A DNA stretch of 40,209 bases from Propionibacterium sp. (GTDB taxonomy: Bacteria > Actinomycetota > Actinomycetes > Propionibacteriales > Propionibacteriaceae). Below the pieces are notes generated by a model. That model was not told where the DNA came from and did not search any database. It saw only the letters and a program-made list of their open reading frames with translations. The position numbers and the translations under genes are program-made. Positions 24,656 to 32,125 of the stretch are shown piece after piece; within the stretch, counting starts at the first letter, position 1, and each line of letters starts with the position of its first letter. Where the stretch lies: the NCBI GenBank assembly GCA_012839035.1, contig DUOB01000132.1, positions 1-40,209 on the forward strand, given 5' to 3'.

Positions 24656-24705
24656 GCAGCGGCCGCGACCCCAACCCAAGCGGAGGTCGCGGCCGCTGCA
24701 TTTTC
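24656..24705 (+). terminator. Rho-independent terminator of carD
   Basis: GCAGCGGCCGCGACC (24656-24670) and GGTCGCGGCCGCTGC (24685-24699) form a perfect 15-bp stem with a 14-nt loop, followed by ATTTTCT. It is the clearest intrinsic terminator in the window. Confidence 0.9.
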
Positions 24706-24718
24706 TGTGGCCACGGCC

Positions 24719-24724
24719 TAGGCT
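24719..24724 (+). promoter_or_regulatory. -10 box of yaaA (leaderless)
   Basis: TAGGCT is followed by exactly 7 nt and GTG 24732, with no ribosome-binding site in between. Confidence 0.45.
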
Positions 24725-24731
24725 GACCAAG

Positions 24732-25532
24732 GTGCTGACCCTTCTCTCCCCCGCAAAATCGCTGGACTATGAATCACAGCTCGCCACCCGCAAGCACTCC
24801 GAACCCCGCCTCCAGACCGACTCCGGCGAGCTGATCGAGGTGATGCGGGAGAAGTCCGTCGCCGACGTTGCGAAGCTGATGCACATCTCCGATGACCTGG
24901 CCGCGCTCAACGTGCGGCGCTATGCGGATTTCGAGCAGCCGTTCACCCCGCGGAACGCCCGGGCCGCGATCCTCGCGTTCCACGGTGATGTCTATCTCGG
25001 CCTGGCCGCAGCTGAGCGATTCGGCGAGCGCGACTTCACCGAGGCGCAGAAGACGATCCGCATCCTGTCCGGACTTTATGGCGTACTCCGGCCCCTGGAC
25101 CTGATGCAGCCCTACCGGCTGGAGATGGGCACCCGGCTCGCCACCGACCGGGGCAAGAATCTCTATGAGTTCTGGGGCGACCGGGTCAGCGAAGTTCTCC
25201 GCGACGATCTCGATGAGTCACCCGGCGCCCGGGTGGTCGTGAATCTGGCGTCGGACGAATACTTCAAGGTCGTGCGGTCCCGGGTCCTCGGCGCCCCCAT
25301 CATCTCGCCCCGGTTCGAGGACACCGACTCCCGCGGGAAGCGGTCGATCGTGTCGTTCTTCGCCAAGCGCGCCCGCGGGGAGATGGCCGCCTGGCTGGTG
25401 CTCAATCGCGTACGCAAAGAACGCGACCTCGCCGACTTCGACGGCGCCGGCTACCGCTTCGACGAGAAGGCCTCCACCCCGGCCCAGCCCGTGTTCGTCC
25501 GGAGCTTCGAGGATCGCCCGACCGCCCGGTGA
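24732..25532 (+). CDS. yaaA: YaaA (UPF0246), peroxide-stress protein
   Basis: A 266-residue protein collinear with E. coli YaaA (~258): LTLLSPAKSLDYES at the N terminus, ILAFHGDVYLGL, LSGLYGVLRPLDLMQPYRLEMGTRL, NLASDEYFKVV, and KRARGEMAAWLVLNRVRK. In E. coli YaaA limits Fenton damage by lowering free iron under H2O2 stress. Start GTG 24732 gives the conserved N terminus and a leaderless arrangement. Next to it, on the same strand, is the sulfur-relay operon with its own -10 box. Confidence 0.94.
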   Translation: MLTLLSPAKSLDYESQLATRKHSEPRLQTDSGELIEVMREKSVADVAKLMHISDDLAALNVRRYADFEQPFTPRNARAAILAFHGDVYLGLAAAERFGERDFTEAQKTIRILSGLYGVLRPLDLMQPYRLEMGTRLATDRGKNLYEFWGDRVSEVLRDDLDESPGARVVVNLASDEYFKVVRSRVLGAPIISPRFEDTDSRGKRSIVSFFAKRARGEMAAWLVLNRVRKERDLADFDGAGYRFDEKASTPAQPVFVRSFEDRPTAR

Positions 25533-25554
25533 CCGGCCCCTGTCCCGCGTTGGG

Positions 25555-25560
25555 TAGGGT
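25555..25560 (+). promoter_or_regulatory. -10 box for the sulfur-relay operon
   Basis: TAGGGT would start transcription near 25567, giving a leader of about 35 nt with a small TTGTC-AACC-GACAA hairpin (25569-25582) and a good ribosome-binding site (GGAGG) before ATG 25601. Confidence 0.4.
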
Positions 25561-25600
25561 CGCAGGCGTTGTCAACCGACAAAGGAAATTCGGAGGCTGC

Positions 25601-25828
25601 ATGCTGGACCGTCCCACCGACACCTGGGATGCCGGTGACATGGGCTGCGGTGAACTCATCGTCCTGCTCCGAGGCAGAATCCGGGCCTTGGAACCCGGCC
25701 AAATTCTGGAGCTGATCGCCCTCGACACCGGCGCCATCGAGGACATTCCGGCCTGGTCCCGTCTCACCGGGCACCCGCTCGCGCTGGCCGAACATCCGCG
25801 CTATCTTATCCGCCGAAAGGACAACTGA
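25601..25828 (+). CDS. TusA-family sulfur-carrier protein
   Basis: A 75-residue TusA/SirA-like protein: beta strand, then the helix carrying the sulfur-accepting Cys (GDMGCGELIVLLRGRIRALEPGQ, C16), then ILELIALDTGAIEDIPAWSRLTGHPL and a final strand RYLIRRKDN. The family's usual CPxP is CGEL here, so the Cys is kept but the Pro pair is lost. TusA relays persulfide sulfur between desulfurases and acceptor enzymes. ATG 25601 has GGAGG at ideal spacing. It is the first gene of the operon tusA, dsrE, tusA-metE, with 3-bp and 41-bp gaps. Confidence 0.85.
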   Translation: MLDRPTDTWDAGDMGCGELIVLLRGRIRALEPGQILELIALDTGAIEDIPAWSRLTGHPLALAEHPRYLIRRKDN

Positions 25829-25831
25829 TTC

Positions 25832-26191
25832 ATGGGCAATTTCTGCGTCTCGATCTCCCACGCCAAGGACAACGTCGACAAGGCCACGGTCGGCTTCGTC
25901 GTCGCCAATGCCGCAGTCGGCTCGGAACAGGACACCGTCGTGTTCGTCTCGAGTGAAGGCGCGCACCTGGCGGTAAAGGGCTACGCCGATGACATGCACG
26001 AGGAGGGCTTCGCGCCCCTCAAGGAGCTGATGACCAACTTCGTCGAGGCCGGTGGCAACATCTGGGTCTGCTCCCCGTGCTTCAAGAAGCGCGGTTATGA
26101 GGAGAGCGACCTCATCGAGGGCAGCACCCTGGTCGGCGGCGCCAAGCTGGTCGAGCTGCTTGTGGGCGGGACCCCACACGTCACGTACTGA
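25832..26191 (+). CDS. DsrE-family sulfur-transfer protein
   Basis: A 119-residue DsrE/DsrF-like protein with alternating beta strands and helices: FVVANAAVGSEQDTVVFVSSEGAHLAVKGYAD, then GGNIWVCSPCFKKRG with two cysteines (C80 and C83), and a C-terminal Gly-rich helix (LVGGAKLVELLVGG). The Cys after the fourth strand is where DsrE-fold proteins carry the persulfide. It follows tusA by 3 bp and precedes the TusA-MetE fusion by 41 bp, so it likely relays sulfur between the two carriers. ATG 25832 is preceded by AAAGGA at longish spacing. Confidence 0.88.
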   Translation: MGNFCVSISHAKDNVDKATVGFVVANAAVGSEQDTVVFVSSEGAHLAVKGYADDMHEEGFAPLKELMTNFVEAGGNIWVCSPCFKKRGYEESDLIEGSTLVGGAKLVELLVGGTPHVTY

Positions 26192-26232
26192 TCCCCCACA
26201 CCGCCACGCCCCCACGACAAGGAAGACCACGC

Positions 26233-27831
26233 ATGACGCACCCGCACCACCCCGATGTCAGCTTCGACGGTGGCGATCTCGACTGTGGCAATGGCCTGCT
26301 GCTTCTCATCCGCAAGCACATCGACCCGCTCGAGAAGGGCCAGCTGCTGGAGATTCTCTCCGTCGACTCCACGGTCGAGGTGGATCTGCCCGCCTGGTGC
26401 CGACTCACCGGCAACGAGCTGGTCAGCATCCATCGCGGTGTGCTGAAGGACGGCGTACGCGAGCTGCCGCAGTGGTCCTTCCTTGTCAGCAAGGGCGCCT
26501 TCGAGCAGCCCGCGGGCCAGGCGGCCCCGCCGACAACTCCGGCCATGCCGCCGCAGGGGCCGGCCGCCCAGGGGACGGGCAGGACGAAGACCCGCAAGAA
26601 GCCCCAGATGGAAATCGTCCAGGAGGTCGTGGAACCAGTCATTCCGGAAACGCTCCCGGCCCCGGCTCCCGCCCCGACCATCGAGCCGCTGTCCGTGGTC
26701 AACCTCGGCAGTTGGCCACGGCCGCCGTGGCTGCTGCGGGCGCTGCACGAACACCTCGAAGGTCGGATGTCCGATGCGGACTTCCAGGCGACCGCCGACG
26801 ACGCGGTGCGGCTGGCCGTTGCCGCCCAGGTGCGCGCCGGGACCGACGTGGTCTCCGATGGGGAGATGCGCCGGGACAACTACTCCAGCTTCGTCGGCGG
26901 GCTGCTGGACAACTGCCAGCTCATCCCGATCACCGACCTGCTGCCCTATGTGGATGATCCGGCCGAGTTCGAGCGCGAACTGCGGGCCCTCGATGTGCCC
27001 GCCGGGGACATCCGGCACCCGGCCGTCTTCGGTCGACTCGGGCGGTCGCGCCCGCTGGCCGAGCATGAGGCCCGGTTCGCGATGACGCTCACCGATCGCG
27101 CCGTGAAGGTGGACCTGCCGGGTCCCTATCTCCTGACCCGCACCATGTGGATGGAATGCGTGTCGGACCGGGCGTACGACAACCGCGAAGACCTCGCCCG
27201 CGACATCGTGCGCGTGCTGCGGGAGGAAATCCACCACCTGCTCGCGGCCGGCGTGGCCATGATCCAGATCGACGAACCGGTGCTGACCGAGGTGCTCTAT
27301 GGCGAGGTTGGCGAAGGCGGCCGGACGTTCATGTGCGGGGCGCTCGGCGAGCGTTCGGGCACGAACGAGGAGCTGGCCTTTGCCCGGGACCTGCTCCAGG
27401 AGGTGACGGCGGGTCTGCCGGCCGAGCGGCTGGCCGTGCACGTGTGCCGCGGCAACTGGACCCCCGACGAGAGCAAGGCGCTGTCCGGGGACTACGAACC
27501 ACTGACTCCGCTGCTGGCATCCCTCAACGTCCACACCCTGATGCTCGAACTGTGTACGCCGCGGGCCGGGGAGCTGGACGCACTGGCGGGCGTCCGGGAC
27601 GACCAGCGGATCGGAGTCGGGGTGTTCAACCAGAAGAACCCCCGATCCGAGACGTTCGAAGCCGTGCTGGGCCGCGCGGAGGAGGCCATCTCGACGTTCG
27701 GTCGCGAACGGGTCCTGATCAATACGGACTGCGGTTTCGCAACGTTCGCGGACAACCCGATCCTGGCCGCCCAGGAGGCCGAGGACGCCCTGGTCATGCT
27801 GGCCAGAGTCCGGGATCATCTGCGCGCCTAG
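26233..27831 (+). CDS. Fusion of a TusA sulfur-carrier domain with a zinc MetE-type methyltransferase
   Basis: A 532-residue two-part protein. Residues ~8-80 are TusA-like (GGDLDCGNGLLLLIRKHI with C18; VDLPAWCRLTGNEL). A Pro/Ala/Thr-rich linker (~95-150) leads into a MetE C-terminal-type TIM barrel (~155-532: VVNLGSWPRP, GEMRRDNY, QIDEPVL). All four zinc ligands of the family are present: H403 and C405 (VHVCRGN), E439 (LMLELC) and C500 (NTDCGFAT). MetE moves a methyl group to a zinc-bound thiolate; TusA carries sulfur as a persulfide. The pair implies methyl transfer to or from a carrier-bound sulfur, but substrate and direction are unknown. The barrel lacks the MetE N-terminal half, like core MetE. 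AAGGAAG precedes ATG 26233. Confidence 0.85.
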   Translation: MTHPHHPDVSFDGGDLDCGNGLLLLIRKHIDPLEKGQLLEILSVDSTVEVDLPAWCRLTGNELVSIHRGVLKDGVRELPQWSFLVSKGAFEQPAGQAAPPTTPAMPPQGPAAQGTGRTKTRKKPQMEIVQEVVEPVIPETLPAPAPAPTIEPLSVVNLGSWPRPPWLLRALHEHLEGRMSDADFQATADDAVRLAVAAQVRAGTDVVSDGEMRRDNYSSFVGGLLDNCQLIPITDLLPYVDDPAEFERELRALDVPAGDIRHPAVFGRLGRSRPLAEHEARFAMTLTDRAVKVDLPGPYLLTRTMWMECVSDRAYDNREDLARDIVRVLREEIHHLLAAGVAMIQIDEPVLTEVLYGEVGEGGRTFMCGALGERSGTNEELAFARDLLQEVTAGLPAERLAVHVCRGNWTPDESKALSGDYEPLTPLLASLNVHTLMLELCTPRAGELDALAGVRDDQRIGVGVFNQKNPRSETFEAVLGRAEEAISTFGRERVLINTDCGFATFADNPILAAQEAEDALVMLARVRDHLRA

Positions 27832-27867
27832 GGCCGTGAGTCGCCCACATCACACGGCCGGTCACCT

Positions 27868-27873
27868 TATCGT
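27868..27873 (+). promoter_or_regulatory. Possible -10 box for the importer operon
   Basis: TATCGT at this position would start transcription near 27881 and give an ~87-nt leader containing the alternative-stem element. Read-through from the upstream operon (stop 27831) is equally possible. Confidence 0.3.
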
Positions 27874-27895
27874 CACAATCCCCGGTCCGTGAAGG

Positions 27896-27962
27896 TTTTC
27901 TCTTGCCGCCACCGGCAAGACGGGAGAGCGTGGTCCCGTTCCATCCGTCTTGAAGAGAGGAG
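27896..27962 (+). promoter_or_regulatory. Candidate bistable leader RNA controlling the importer
   Basis: Three segments compete. A (TCTTGCCG, 27901-27908) pairs perfectly with B (CGGCAAGA, 27913-27920). B's overlapping part CAAGACGG (27916-27923) pairs perfectly with C (CCGTCTTG, 27945-27952). When B pairs with C, the 5' segment TTTTCTCTT (27896-27904), which overlaps A, is free to pair with AAGAGAGGA (27953-27961), covering the ribosome-binding core AGGAG. So A:B leaves the site open and B:C plus the 5' segment closes it. I do not recognise a named riboswitch. Confidence 0.5.
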
Positions 27963-27967
27963 CGGCT

Positions 27968-29581
27968 GTGGCGACCCGCTCGGCGACCCCACCCGCCAAT
28001 CAGACCCGTGAGCAGTGGAATCACTCCGCGGGCTTCATTCTGGCCGCGATCGGTTCCGCGCTCGGCCTGGGCAACATCTGGCGTTTCCCCGGTGTGGCCT
28101 ACGCATCCGGCTCGGGCGCGTTCCTGATTCCCTATCTGGTCGCGCTGCTCACCGCCGGCATCCCGATCCTGTTCCTCGACTATGCGATCGGTCACCGTTT
28201 CCGCGGCGCGCCTCCGCTGGCCTTCCGGCGGATGGCGAAGTGGGCGGAACCGCTCGGCTGGTTCCAGACCGCGCTGCTGTTCGTGATCTCGGTCTATTAC
28301 GCCGCAGTCGTCGCCTGGGCAGCGAGCTATTTCATCTTCTCGTTCGATCTTGGCTGGGGCGACGACACGCAGACCTTCTTCCTCTCCGACTACCTGCAGG
28401 TCGGCGATCCCGTCGTCTCCCTCACCCCGGTCCTGGGCGTCATGATCCCCATGATCCTCGTGTGGGTGGCCGTCGGCGTGATCCTCGGACTCGGCGTCGC
28501 CAGGGGTCTGGAGAAGGTCAACATGATCTTCATCCCGCTGCTGGTCGTGGCCTTCATCGCGCTCGTCATCCGAGCACTGCTCCTCCCGGGCGCGCTGGAT
28601 GGTCTCGATGCCTTCTTCACGCCGAACTGGAGCGCACTCGCCGACCCGAACGTGTGGATCGCGGCGTACGCGCAGATCTTCTTCTCGCTGTCGATCGCGT
28701 TCGGCATCATGATCACGTACGCCAGCTATCAGCGCCGCAAGGCCAATATGACCAGTGCCGGTCTCGTGGTTGCCTTCGCCAACTCGTCCTTCGAGATCCT
28801 CGCCGGCATCGGCGTGTTCGCCACGCTCGGCTTCATGGCTCACCAGCAGGCAACCCAGGTCAGCGACCTCGAAGGCCTGACCGGTCCGATTCTGTCGTTC
28901 GTGACGTTCCCGAAGGTCATCTCCGAGATGCCGGGCGGCAACGTGTTCGGCATGTTGTTCTTCGCATCCCTGGTGATCGCCGGCTTCACGTCGCTGATCT
29001 CGATCGTGCAGGGCATCTCCGCGTCGATCCAGGAGAAGTTCGCGACGAGCCGCGTCTTCGCCGCCGTGATCGTCACCATCGTGTGCGGTGTCATCTCCAT
29101 CGGGCTCTTCGGCACCACGTCCGGCCTGATCGCGCTCGACACCGTGGACATGTGGTCCAACAACCTCGGCATCGTGTTCTCGGCGATCATCATGGCGATC
29201 GTCACCATCTGGATCATGCGCAAGGGCAAGGAACTGCGCATCCACCTCAACACGGTCTCGACCTTCCACGTCGGGCCGTGGTGGACGGTGCTGGTCGGCC
29301 TGCTCGGCCCGGCCGTCCTCGGCTTCATGCTGATCCAGCGCGTCATCACGCTCATCGCCGATGGCTATGAGGGCTATCCGAACTGGTATCTCGGGGTGTT
29401 CGGCTGGGGCACCATCGCCTTCCTGATCGTCATCTCGTTCGTGATGACCGCCATCCCGTGGCGCAACAAGGCCGATGCCGACGCCCGCTTCGATGCCTGG
29501 CCGGAGATCGACAGGGCCGGCCGGGTGACCGGTGCGCCGACCAACACTGCCAACACCGTGAACAAGGAGGTCGGTCGATGA
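27968..29581 (+). CDS. metP: Na+-dependent methionine/alanine-type symporter (NSS family, MetP-like)
   Basis: A 537-residue neurotransmitter:sodium symporter with the family's N-terminal signature HSAGFILAAIGSALGLGNIWRFPG (Na+ site region in the first helix), unwound helix 6 (IFFSLSIAFGIMITYASYQ) and 11-12 membrane helices. The NSS class followed by a tiny one-helix subunit is the MetPS-type importer, characterised for methionine/alanine uptake in Corynebacterium. GTG 27968 has AGGAG 5 nt ahead and fits the leader element; a TTG earlier is unlikely. The stop overlaps the metS start (ATGA). It follows the TusA-MetE operon, which links it to methionine or sulfur by position only. Confidence 0.9.
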   Translation: MATRSATPPANQTREQWNHSAGFILAAIGSALGLGNIWRFPGVAYASGSGAFLIPYLVALLTAGIPILFLDYAIGHRFRGAPPLAFRRMAKWAEPLGWFQTALLFVISVYYAAVVAWAASYFIFSFDLGWGDDTQTFFLSDYLQVGDPVVSLTPVLGVMIPMILVWVAVGVILGLGVARGLEKVNMIFIPLLVVAFIALVIRALLLPGALDGLDAFFTPNWSALADPNVWIAAYAQIFFSLSIAFGIMITYASYQRRKANMTSAGLVVAFANSSFEILAGIGVFATLGFMAHQQATQVSDLEGLTGPILSFVTFPKVISEMPGGNVFGMLFFASLVIAGFTSLISIVQGISASIQEKFATSRVFAAVIVTIVCGVISIGLFGTTSGLIALDTVDMWSNNLGIVFSAIIMAIVTIWIMRKGKELRIHLNTVSTFHVGPWWTVLVGLLGPAVLGFMLIQRVITLIADGYEGYPNWYLGVFGWGTIAFLIVISFVMTAIPWRNKADADARFDAWPEIDRAGRVTGAPTNTANTVNKEVGR

Positions 29582-29766
29582 GTCCCACCGCGATCATCAT
29601 GATGGTCATCGCCCTGCTCATCGTCTGGGGCGGTCTCGTGGCCGCGATCGTCAACATCCGGCTGCGCCCGGAGGTCGACGGCAGCCAGCTTCCCCCGGAG
29701 CCGGAAGAGCTGGCCGCTGCTGATTATGAGCGCGGTCGGAGCGCACCGTTGCAGCGCGACACCTGA
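29578..29766 (+). CDS. metS: MetS-like small subunit of the NSS transporter
   Basis: A 62-residue protein: one helix (IIMMVIALLIVWGGLVAAIVNI, ~6-27) followed by a polar tail (RLRPEVDG...EELAAADYERG). Such short partners are encoded directly after MetP-type NSS transporters and are needed for uptake. It starts inside the metP stop (ATGA overlap), so coupled translation is likely. A terminator follows. Confidence 0.88.
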   Translation: MSPTAIIMMVIALLIVWGGLVAAIVNIRLRPEVDGSQLPPEPEELAAADYERGRSAPLQRDT

Positions 29767-29787
29767 GTCGAAAAAGAAGCCCGACCC

Positions 29788-29830
29788 GTCTGCCCGGAAC
29801 CCTCGTGATTCTGGGCAGACTGCTTTCTGT
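29788..29830 (+). terminator. Terminator after metPS
   Basis: GTCTGCCCGGAA (29788-29799) pairs with TTCTGGGCAGAC (29809-29820): 12 bp with one G-U, 9-nt loop, then TGCTTTCTGT. It ends the metPS transcript before pxpA. Confidence 0.8.
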
Positions 29831-29863
29831 CGACAAACAGGGACGTCAGGGCAGACTTGACCC

Positions 29864-30619
29864 ATGCACATCGATCTCAACGCGGACCTCGGGGAGTCCT
29901 TCAGCGCCTGGCGGATGGGCGATGACGACGCGATGCTCAATATCGTGACGAGCGCCAATGTCGCGTGCGGGTTCCACGCGGGTGACCCGGTCGTCATGCG
30001 GCGCACCGTCGCCACCGCCGCCGAGCGGGGCGTGACGATCGGGGCCCACGTGAGCTATCCCGATCGCGCGGGGTTCGGTCGCCGGTTCCTCGACATCGCC
30101 CCGGCGGAGCTCACCGCCGACGTGCTCTATCAACTCGGGGCGCTCGACGGCATGTGCCGGATCGCCGGGACCACGGTGCGCTATCTGAAACCGCACGGTG
30201 CTCTCTATACGGCGATGTCCCACCACGAGGACCAGGCGGGCGCGGTGCTGGACGCGGTGGCGGTGTTCAACCCGGAGCTGCCGGTCGTCGGCCTGCCCGG
30301 CTCCGTCCTCCTCCGGCTCGCATCCGAACGCGGGATCGGCACGATCGCGGAGGCCTTCGCCGACCGCGCCTATCGCCCGGACGGCACCCTGCTTGCCCGC
30401 AGCCAGCCCGGATCCGTGCTGCACGACCCCGATCTCATCGCCGCCCGCATGCTGCATCTCGTCGTCGACGGAAAGGTCGAGTCCGCGTGCGGCAGTCCGG
30501 TCCCCGTCGAGGCGGACACGCTGTGCGTCCACAGCGACACTCCCAACACCATCGCGATCGCCCGGCGCGTGCACGAAGTGCTCACCGGGGCCGGCGTACG
30601 CGTCGAGAGCTTCCGCTGA
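29864..30619 (+). CDS. pxpA: PxpA, 5-oxoprolinase subunit A (LamB/YcsF)
   Basis: A 251-residue LamB/YcsF protein. Seen: the N-terminal DLNADLGESF with acidic and metal-type residues, NVACGFHAGDP, GAHVSYPDRAGFGRR, LKPHGALY, and EAFADRAYRPDG. With PxpB and PxpC it hydrolyses 5-oxoproline (pyroglutamate) to glutamate using ATP. ATG 29864 is the only sensible start. No clear ribosome-binding site is present; CAGACT (29852-29857) 6 nt upstream hints at a leaderless message. It is the first gene of pxpABC. Confidence 0.93.
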   Translation: MHIDLNADLGESFSAWRMGDDDAMLNIVTSANVACGFHAGDPVVMRRTVATAAERGVTIGAHVSYPDRAGFGRRFLDIAPAELTADVLYQLGALDGMCRIAGTTVRYLKPHGALYTAMSHHEDQAGAVLDAVAVFNPELPVVGLPGSVLLRLASERGIGTIAEAFADRAYRPDGTLLARSQPGSVLHDPDLIAARMLHLVVDGKVESACGSPVPVEADTLCVHSDTPNTIAIARRVHEVLTGAGVRVESFR

Positions 30620-30623
30620 GCGC

Positions 30624-31259
30624 ATGGACATCCGATTCCTCCCCTGCGGCACCGAGGCCGTGCTCGTCGAGATCCGGGAGGCCGACCCGGACCGCGCGCT
30701 GGCCGGCGTACTCTCCCTCGACGCCGCCATCCGGGCCACCGACCTGCCGATCGCCGATCTCGTCCCCGCCGCCCGCACGCTGCTGGCGCTGTGTCCCGCG
30801 GAGCGGCTGGCGGAGGTGCGTGCCGCCATCGACCGGCTCGCGACCCGGGTGAGCGCGGACTCCCTGCCGCGCCCGTGGCAGCGGGTGCGGATCGGGGTGG
30901 AGTACGCGGGCCCGGATCTCGCCGACGTCGCGCGGCTGACCGGACTCGGTGAGGACGAGGTGATCGCGGCCCACACCGGGACACCGTGGCGCGTGGCGTT
31001 CGGCGGGTTCGCGCCCGGATTCGCCTATCTCACCGGCGGCGACCCCCGACTCGAGGTCCCCCGGCGGGACACGCCGCGCACCGAAGTGCCGGCCGGGGCG
31101 GTCGGGCTCGCCGGACGCTTCAGCGGGATCTATCCGCGGCCTTCGCCGGGGGGCTGGCAGTTGCTCGGCCGCACGGACGCCGTGCTGTGGGACGCCTCCG
31201 CGACCGTGCCCGCGCTGCTGACCCCCGGCACGGAGGTCGTGTTCGAGGCGGTCGCGTGA
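30624..31259 (+). CDS. pxpB: PxpB, 5-oxoprolinase subunit B (KipI-like)
   Basis: A 211-residue protein of the PxpB/KipI family: RFLPCGTEAVLVEI near the start, IGVEYAGPDLADVARLTGL, VAFGGFAPGFAYLTGGDPRLEVPRR and GAVGLAGRFSGIYPRPSPGGWQLLGRT. The GGFxPGFxYL and S-PGGW-LLGRT motifs are typical. It starts 4 bp after pxpA and overlaps pxpC by one base (TGATG). Confidence 0.93.
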   Translation: MDIRFLPCGTEAVLVEIREADPDRALAGVLSLDAAIRATDLPIADLVPAARTLLALCPAERLAEVRAAIDRLATRVSADSLPRPWQRVRIGVEYAGPDLADVARLTGLGEDEVIAAHTGTPWRVAFGGFAPGFAYLTGGDPRLEVPRRDTPRTEVPAGAVGLAGRFSGIYPRPSPGGWQLLGRTDAVLWDASATVPALLTPGTEVVFEAVA

Positions 31260-32122
31260 TGTTCGAAGTCCTGGGCACCGGAGCGCTGACCGTCCTGTGC
31301 GATCTCGGCCGCCGCGGGTTCGCCGCCCTCGGGGTCAGCGGGTCGGGGGCGATGGACAGGGGCGCGTACCGACTCGGCCAACGACTCGTCGGCCAGAACT
31401 ATCGCGTCGCGGCACTCGAGGTCACCCTCGGCGGACTCGCGCTGCGCAGCACCGGCCGCGCGTGGCTCGCCCTCACCGGGGCGGACGCGAAAGCGACCGT
31501 CGACGGCCGGGCCGTGGGACACGGGGCACCGTTCGAGATCCATCCGGGACAGGAGCTCGTTCTGGGTGTGCCGGATCGGGGCCTGCGGACCTATCTGTCC
31601 GTGCGCGGCGGGTTCGATGTCCGGCCGGTGCTGCGGTCGCGATCGACCGACGTCCTGAGCGGGTTGGGGCCCGAGCCGCTGCGGAGCGGGCAGGTGTTGC
31701 GGGTGGGGAGCGCGTACGGCGACTGGGAATTCGCGCCCATCTGGTTCGCGCCGACCGCTTTCCCGCTGGGGCCGGGCCCGATCGAGCTCGCGGTCGTCCC
31801 CGGGCCGCGCGACGAATGGTTCGACGGCGGCCTGGCGGGACTGCTCACGGCTGCCTGGGTGGTGTCGGCGCAGAGCAATCGCGTGGGGGTACGCCTGGTT
31901 GGTCCCGTGGTCGAGCGTCGCTCCGGGCTCGGTGAACTCGCCAGTGAGCCGATGGTGCGTGGGAGCGTACAGATCCCGCCGGACGGACAGCCCGTGGTGT
32001 TCGGAGCCGACCACCCGGTGACCGGCGGTTATCCGGTGATCGGCGTCCTCACGCCGACGGCCTCCGATCGCATCGCGCAGGCGCGTCCGGGGGACGAGAT
32101 CCGGTTCGTCACCCGCGCTTGA
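31259..32122 (+). CDS. pxpC: PxpC, 5-oxoprolinase subunit C (KipA/biotin-carboxyltransferase-like fold)
   Basis: A 287-residue KipA-type protein: VLGTGALTVLCDLGRRGFAALGVSGSGAMDRGAYRLG, ALEVTLGGLALRS, RGLRTYLSVRGGFDV, LGSRSTDVLSGLG-like segment, and GYPVIGVLTPTASDRIAQARPGDEIRFV at the end. It completes pxpABC as a tight operon. The family also contains regulators of sporulation kinases in Bacillus, but the full ABC set here indicates oxoprolinase. It is convergent with the next leftward gene, 3 bp away. Confidence 0.93.
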   Translation: MFEVLGTGALTVLCDLGRRGFAALGVSGSGAMDRGAYRLGQRLVGQNYRVAALEVTLGGLALRSTGRAWLALTGADAKATVDGRAVGHGAPFEIHPGQELVLGVPDRGLRTYLSVRGGFDVRPVLRSRSTDVLSGLGPEPLRSGQVLRVGSAYGDWEFAPIWFAPTAFPLGPGPIELAVVPGPRDEWFDGGLAGLLTAAWVVSAQSNRVGVRLVGPVVERRSGLGELASEPMVRGSVQIPPDGQPVVFGADHPVTGGYPVIGVLTPTASDRIAQARPGDEIRFVTRA

Positions 32123-32125
32123 GGC

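Noticed and set aside
27921..27931. GGGAGAG in the metP leader resembles a glycine-riboswitch motif
   Set aside because: Only about 40 nt follow before the start codon, which is too short for a glycine aptamer, and its other conserved elements are missing.
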